From NCBI GenBank assembly GCA_017305555.1, contig JAFKKM010000026.1, positions 17,509 through 81,508 of the forward strand: a DNA stretch of 64,000 nucleotides, written 5' to 3'. Shown here piece after piece: positions 62,939-64,000 of this stretch. The notes under the pieces are model-generated. The model ran no database searches. It worked only from the letters and a program-made list of their open reading frames with translations, and was not told the DNA's origin. The position numbers and the translations under genes are program-made. Source of the stretch: Hyphomicrobiales bacterium. Its GTDB lineage: Bacteria; Pseudomonadota; Alphaproteobacteria; Rhizobiales; Xanthobacteraceae. Each line of letters begins with the position of its first letter. Positions within the stretch are counted from its first letter, which is position 1.

Positions 62939-64000
62939 CCCCGCAGGAGCCCCGCTCGTTGGAGATGCTGGAGCGGGAAACGATCAAACTAAAGAAAATC
63001 AACGCGGCGCTGATCTCGCGCGTCGAGCGCTCGATGGATCAGCAGGCCAATGCGTTCTCGTTGTTCGAGACCGCCATCGCGCTCGACAACCGCGTGCTGG
63101 AGCGTACGCGGCAGCTTCAGGAAGCCTTGCGCTCGATCGAGCGGTCGAACGACAATCTGCTGCGCGCCAAGCAGCAGGCCGAAGCAGCCAGTTCGCTGAA
63201 ATCCTCGGTGCTGATCTCGGTCACACACGACCTGCTGCAACCACTGAATGCCGCGCGGCTCACCTTGTCGACGTTGTCGGAAATGGACATTCCAGGCCAG
63301 GGTGCGGCGCTGATCGGCCAGGTTGACCGGTCGCTGCTGACGCTTGAGGATCTGCTGCGAACGCTGCTCGACATCTCGAAGCTCGATGCCGGCGTTCTCA
63401 AGCCCGACATCCGGCCGATCACGGTCGCGTCGCTGTTCGAGCCGCTGCGCCAGGAATTCGCGCCCGTCGCGGCAAAGCGCGGCATCTCGCTGCGAATCCT
63501 GCCTTCACCCCATGCGGTGGTATCCGATCCGCTGATGATGCGTCGCATCCTGCAAAACCTGTTGTCCAACGCCTTGCGTTATACGCAAAAGGGCGGCGTG
63601 CTGATGGGATGCAGGCTCAGGGGCGACCGGGTGTGCATCCAGGTCCACGACACCGGCCCGGGCATTCCCGAAGCCCAGCAGCAAGCCATCTTCGTCGAAT
63701 TCCAGCGCGGCGAGTCGAGCGACGGCGATCACGCCGGCTTCGGGCTAGGCCTTTCCATCGTGCATCGCTTCGCCACCGAGCTCGGCCACGATATCCAGCT
63801 CGACTCATGTCTCGGCCGGGGCTCGACCTTCTCCATCACGCTGCCGCGTGCCGCTACCGACGACGTCGTCGAGGCCGGGCGCGAGGTGCAGCACCTCGAC
63901 TTCCGCTACAACGTTCTCGAAGGCCGGAAGGTGCTGCTGATCGAGAACGATCCATCGAGCGCCGAGGCGATGGCAGCGCTACTGGAAAAATGGGGCTGCG
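62935..64000 (+). CDS. Hybrid histidine kinase, NahK-like (3' end beyond window)
   Basis: Starts at ATG 62935 in an ATGA overlap and is open to the right edge (355 codons seen). A coiled coil (about residues 10-90) leads into the phospho-acceptor H98 (S-V-T-H-D-L-L-Q-P-L-N). ATPase motifs follow: N-box N-L-L-S-N-A-L-R-Y, G1 D-T-G-P-G-I-P, G2 G-F-G-L-G-L-S-I-V. From about residue 325 a receiver domain begins (G-R-K-V-L-L-I-E-N-D-P-S-S-A-E). There are no membrane segments, so input must come from a partner, almost certainly the FIST protein. Confidence 0.92.
   Translation, partial: MTPQEPRSLEMLERETIKLKKINAALISRVERSMDQQANAFSLFETAIALDNRVLERTRQLQEALRSIERSNDNLLRAKQQAEAASSLKSSVLISVTHDLLQPLNAARLTLSTLSEMDIPGQGAALIGQVDRSLLTLEDLLRTLLDISKLDAGVLKPDIRPITVASLFEPLRQEFAPVAAKRGISLRILPSPHAVVSDPLMMRRILQNLLSNALRYTQKGGVLMGCRLRGDRVCIQVHDTGPGIPEAQQQAIFVEFQRGESSDGDHAGFGLGLSIVHRFATELGHDIQLDSCLGRGSTFSITLPRAATDDVVEAGREVQHLDFRYNVLEGRKVLLIENDPSSAEAMAALLEKWGC

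Overview
The window is high-GC DNA from an alphaproteobacterium. It most resembles the Bradyrhizobium/Rhodopseudomonas/Afipia group, judging by a copper nitrite reductase with NirV, a single-chain BC-BCCP-CT acyl-CoA carboxylase, a dense set of acyl-CoA catabolic genes, and several families of short palindromic intergenic repeats. This taxonomic reading is inference. I found no rRNA, tRNA, CRISPR array, prophage or insertion-sequence transposase.

Left part (1-9.5 kb): nirV and nirK (minus strand) with an FNR/NnrR-type box, a DUF3422 membrane protein, two alpha/beta hydrolases, inorganic pyrophosphatase, an SDR, a GNAT acetyltransferase and an ACS-type MFS transporter. From 9.7 to 15.4 kb lies a neutral-lipid cluster on the minus strand: WS/DGAT acyltransferase, acyl-CoA ligase, SDR, phasin and alpha/beta hydrolase. 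Two tandem AraC regulators follow (15.5-18.1 kb), then a divergent plus-strand operon (18.7-22.6 kb) of acetoacetate decarboxylase, 3-hydroxyacyl-CoA dehydrogenase, SDR and CaiB-type CoA-transferase. A 49-bp bipartite motif occurs four times around the AraC genes. Three copies lie 93-109 bp upstream of start codons with the same orientation relative to the gene; the fourth lies just before a possible small RNA with its own terminator.

Middle (22.6-37.1 kb): two SDRs and a GSA-type aminotransferase, divergent from an IclR regulator and an omega-aminotransferase; an ACAD11-like acyl-CoA dehydrogenase; a CaiC-like ligase with a MarR regulator and two matching candidate operators; and the long-chain acyl-CoA carboxylase with its own ligase.

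Right part (37.4-64 kb): a long minus-strand array runs from a Tat-exported branched-chain-type binding protein through LivH, LivM, an SDR, LivG, LivF and an MmgE/PrpD protein to an APH-fold kinase, acyl-CoA dehydrogenase, acyl-CoA synthetase and GntR regulator. Kinase, dehydrogenase and synthetase together look like the LvaA/LvaC/LvaE route for 4-hydroxy acids. Divergent from the array is a plus-strand operon of ligase, TetR, SDR, a 4-hydroxyacetophenone-monooxygenase-like Baeyer-Villiger enzyme and a DsbA-fold isomerase-like protein. A second flavin monooxygenase has a canonical sigma-54 promoter and upstream palindromes shared with a divergent AcoR-like activator. A BadH-like SDR and a FIST sensor with hybrid histidine kinase (NosP/NahK-like) close the window.

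Overall this is an accessory catabolic region for hydroxylated, carboxylated or ketonic acyl compounds, with at least seven local transcription regulators. Most large open frames lying opposite these genes are shadows caused by high GC and are not listed.
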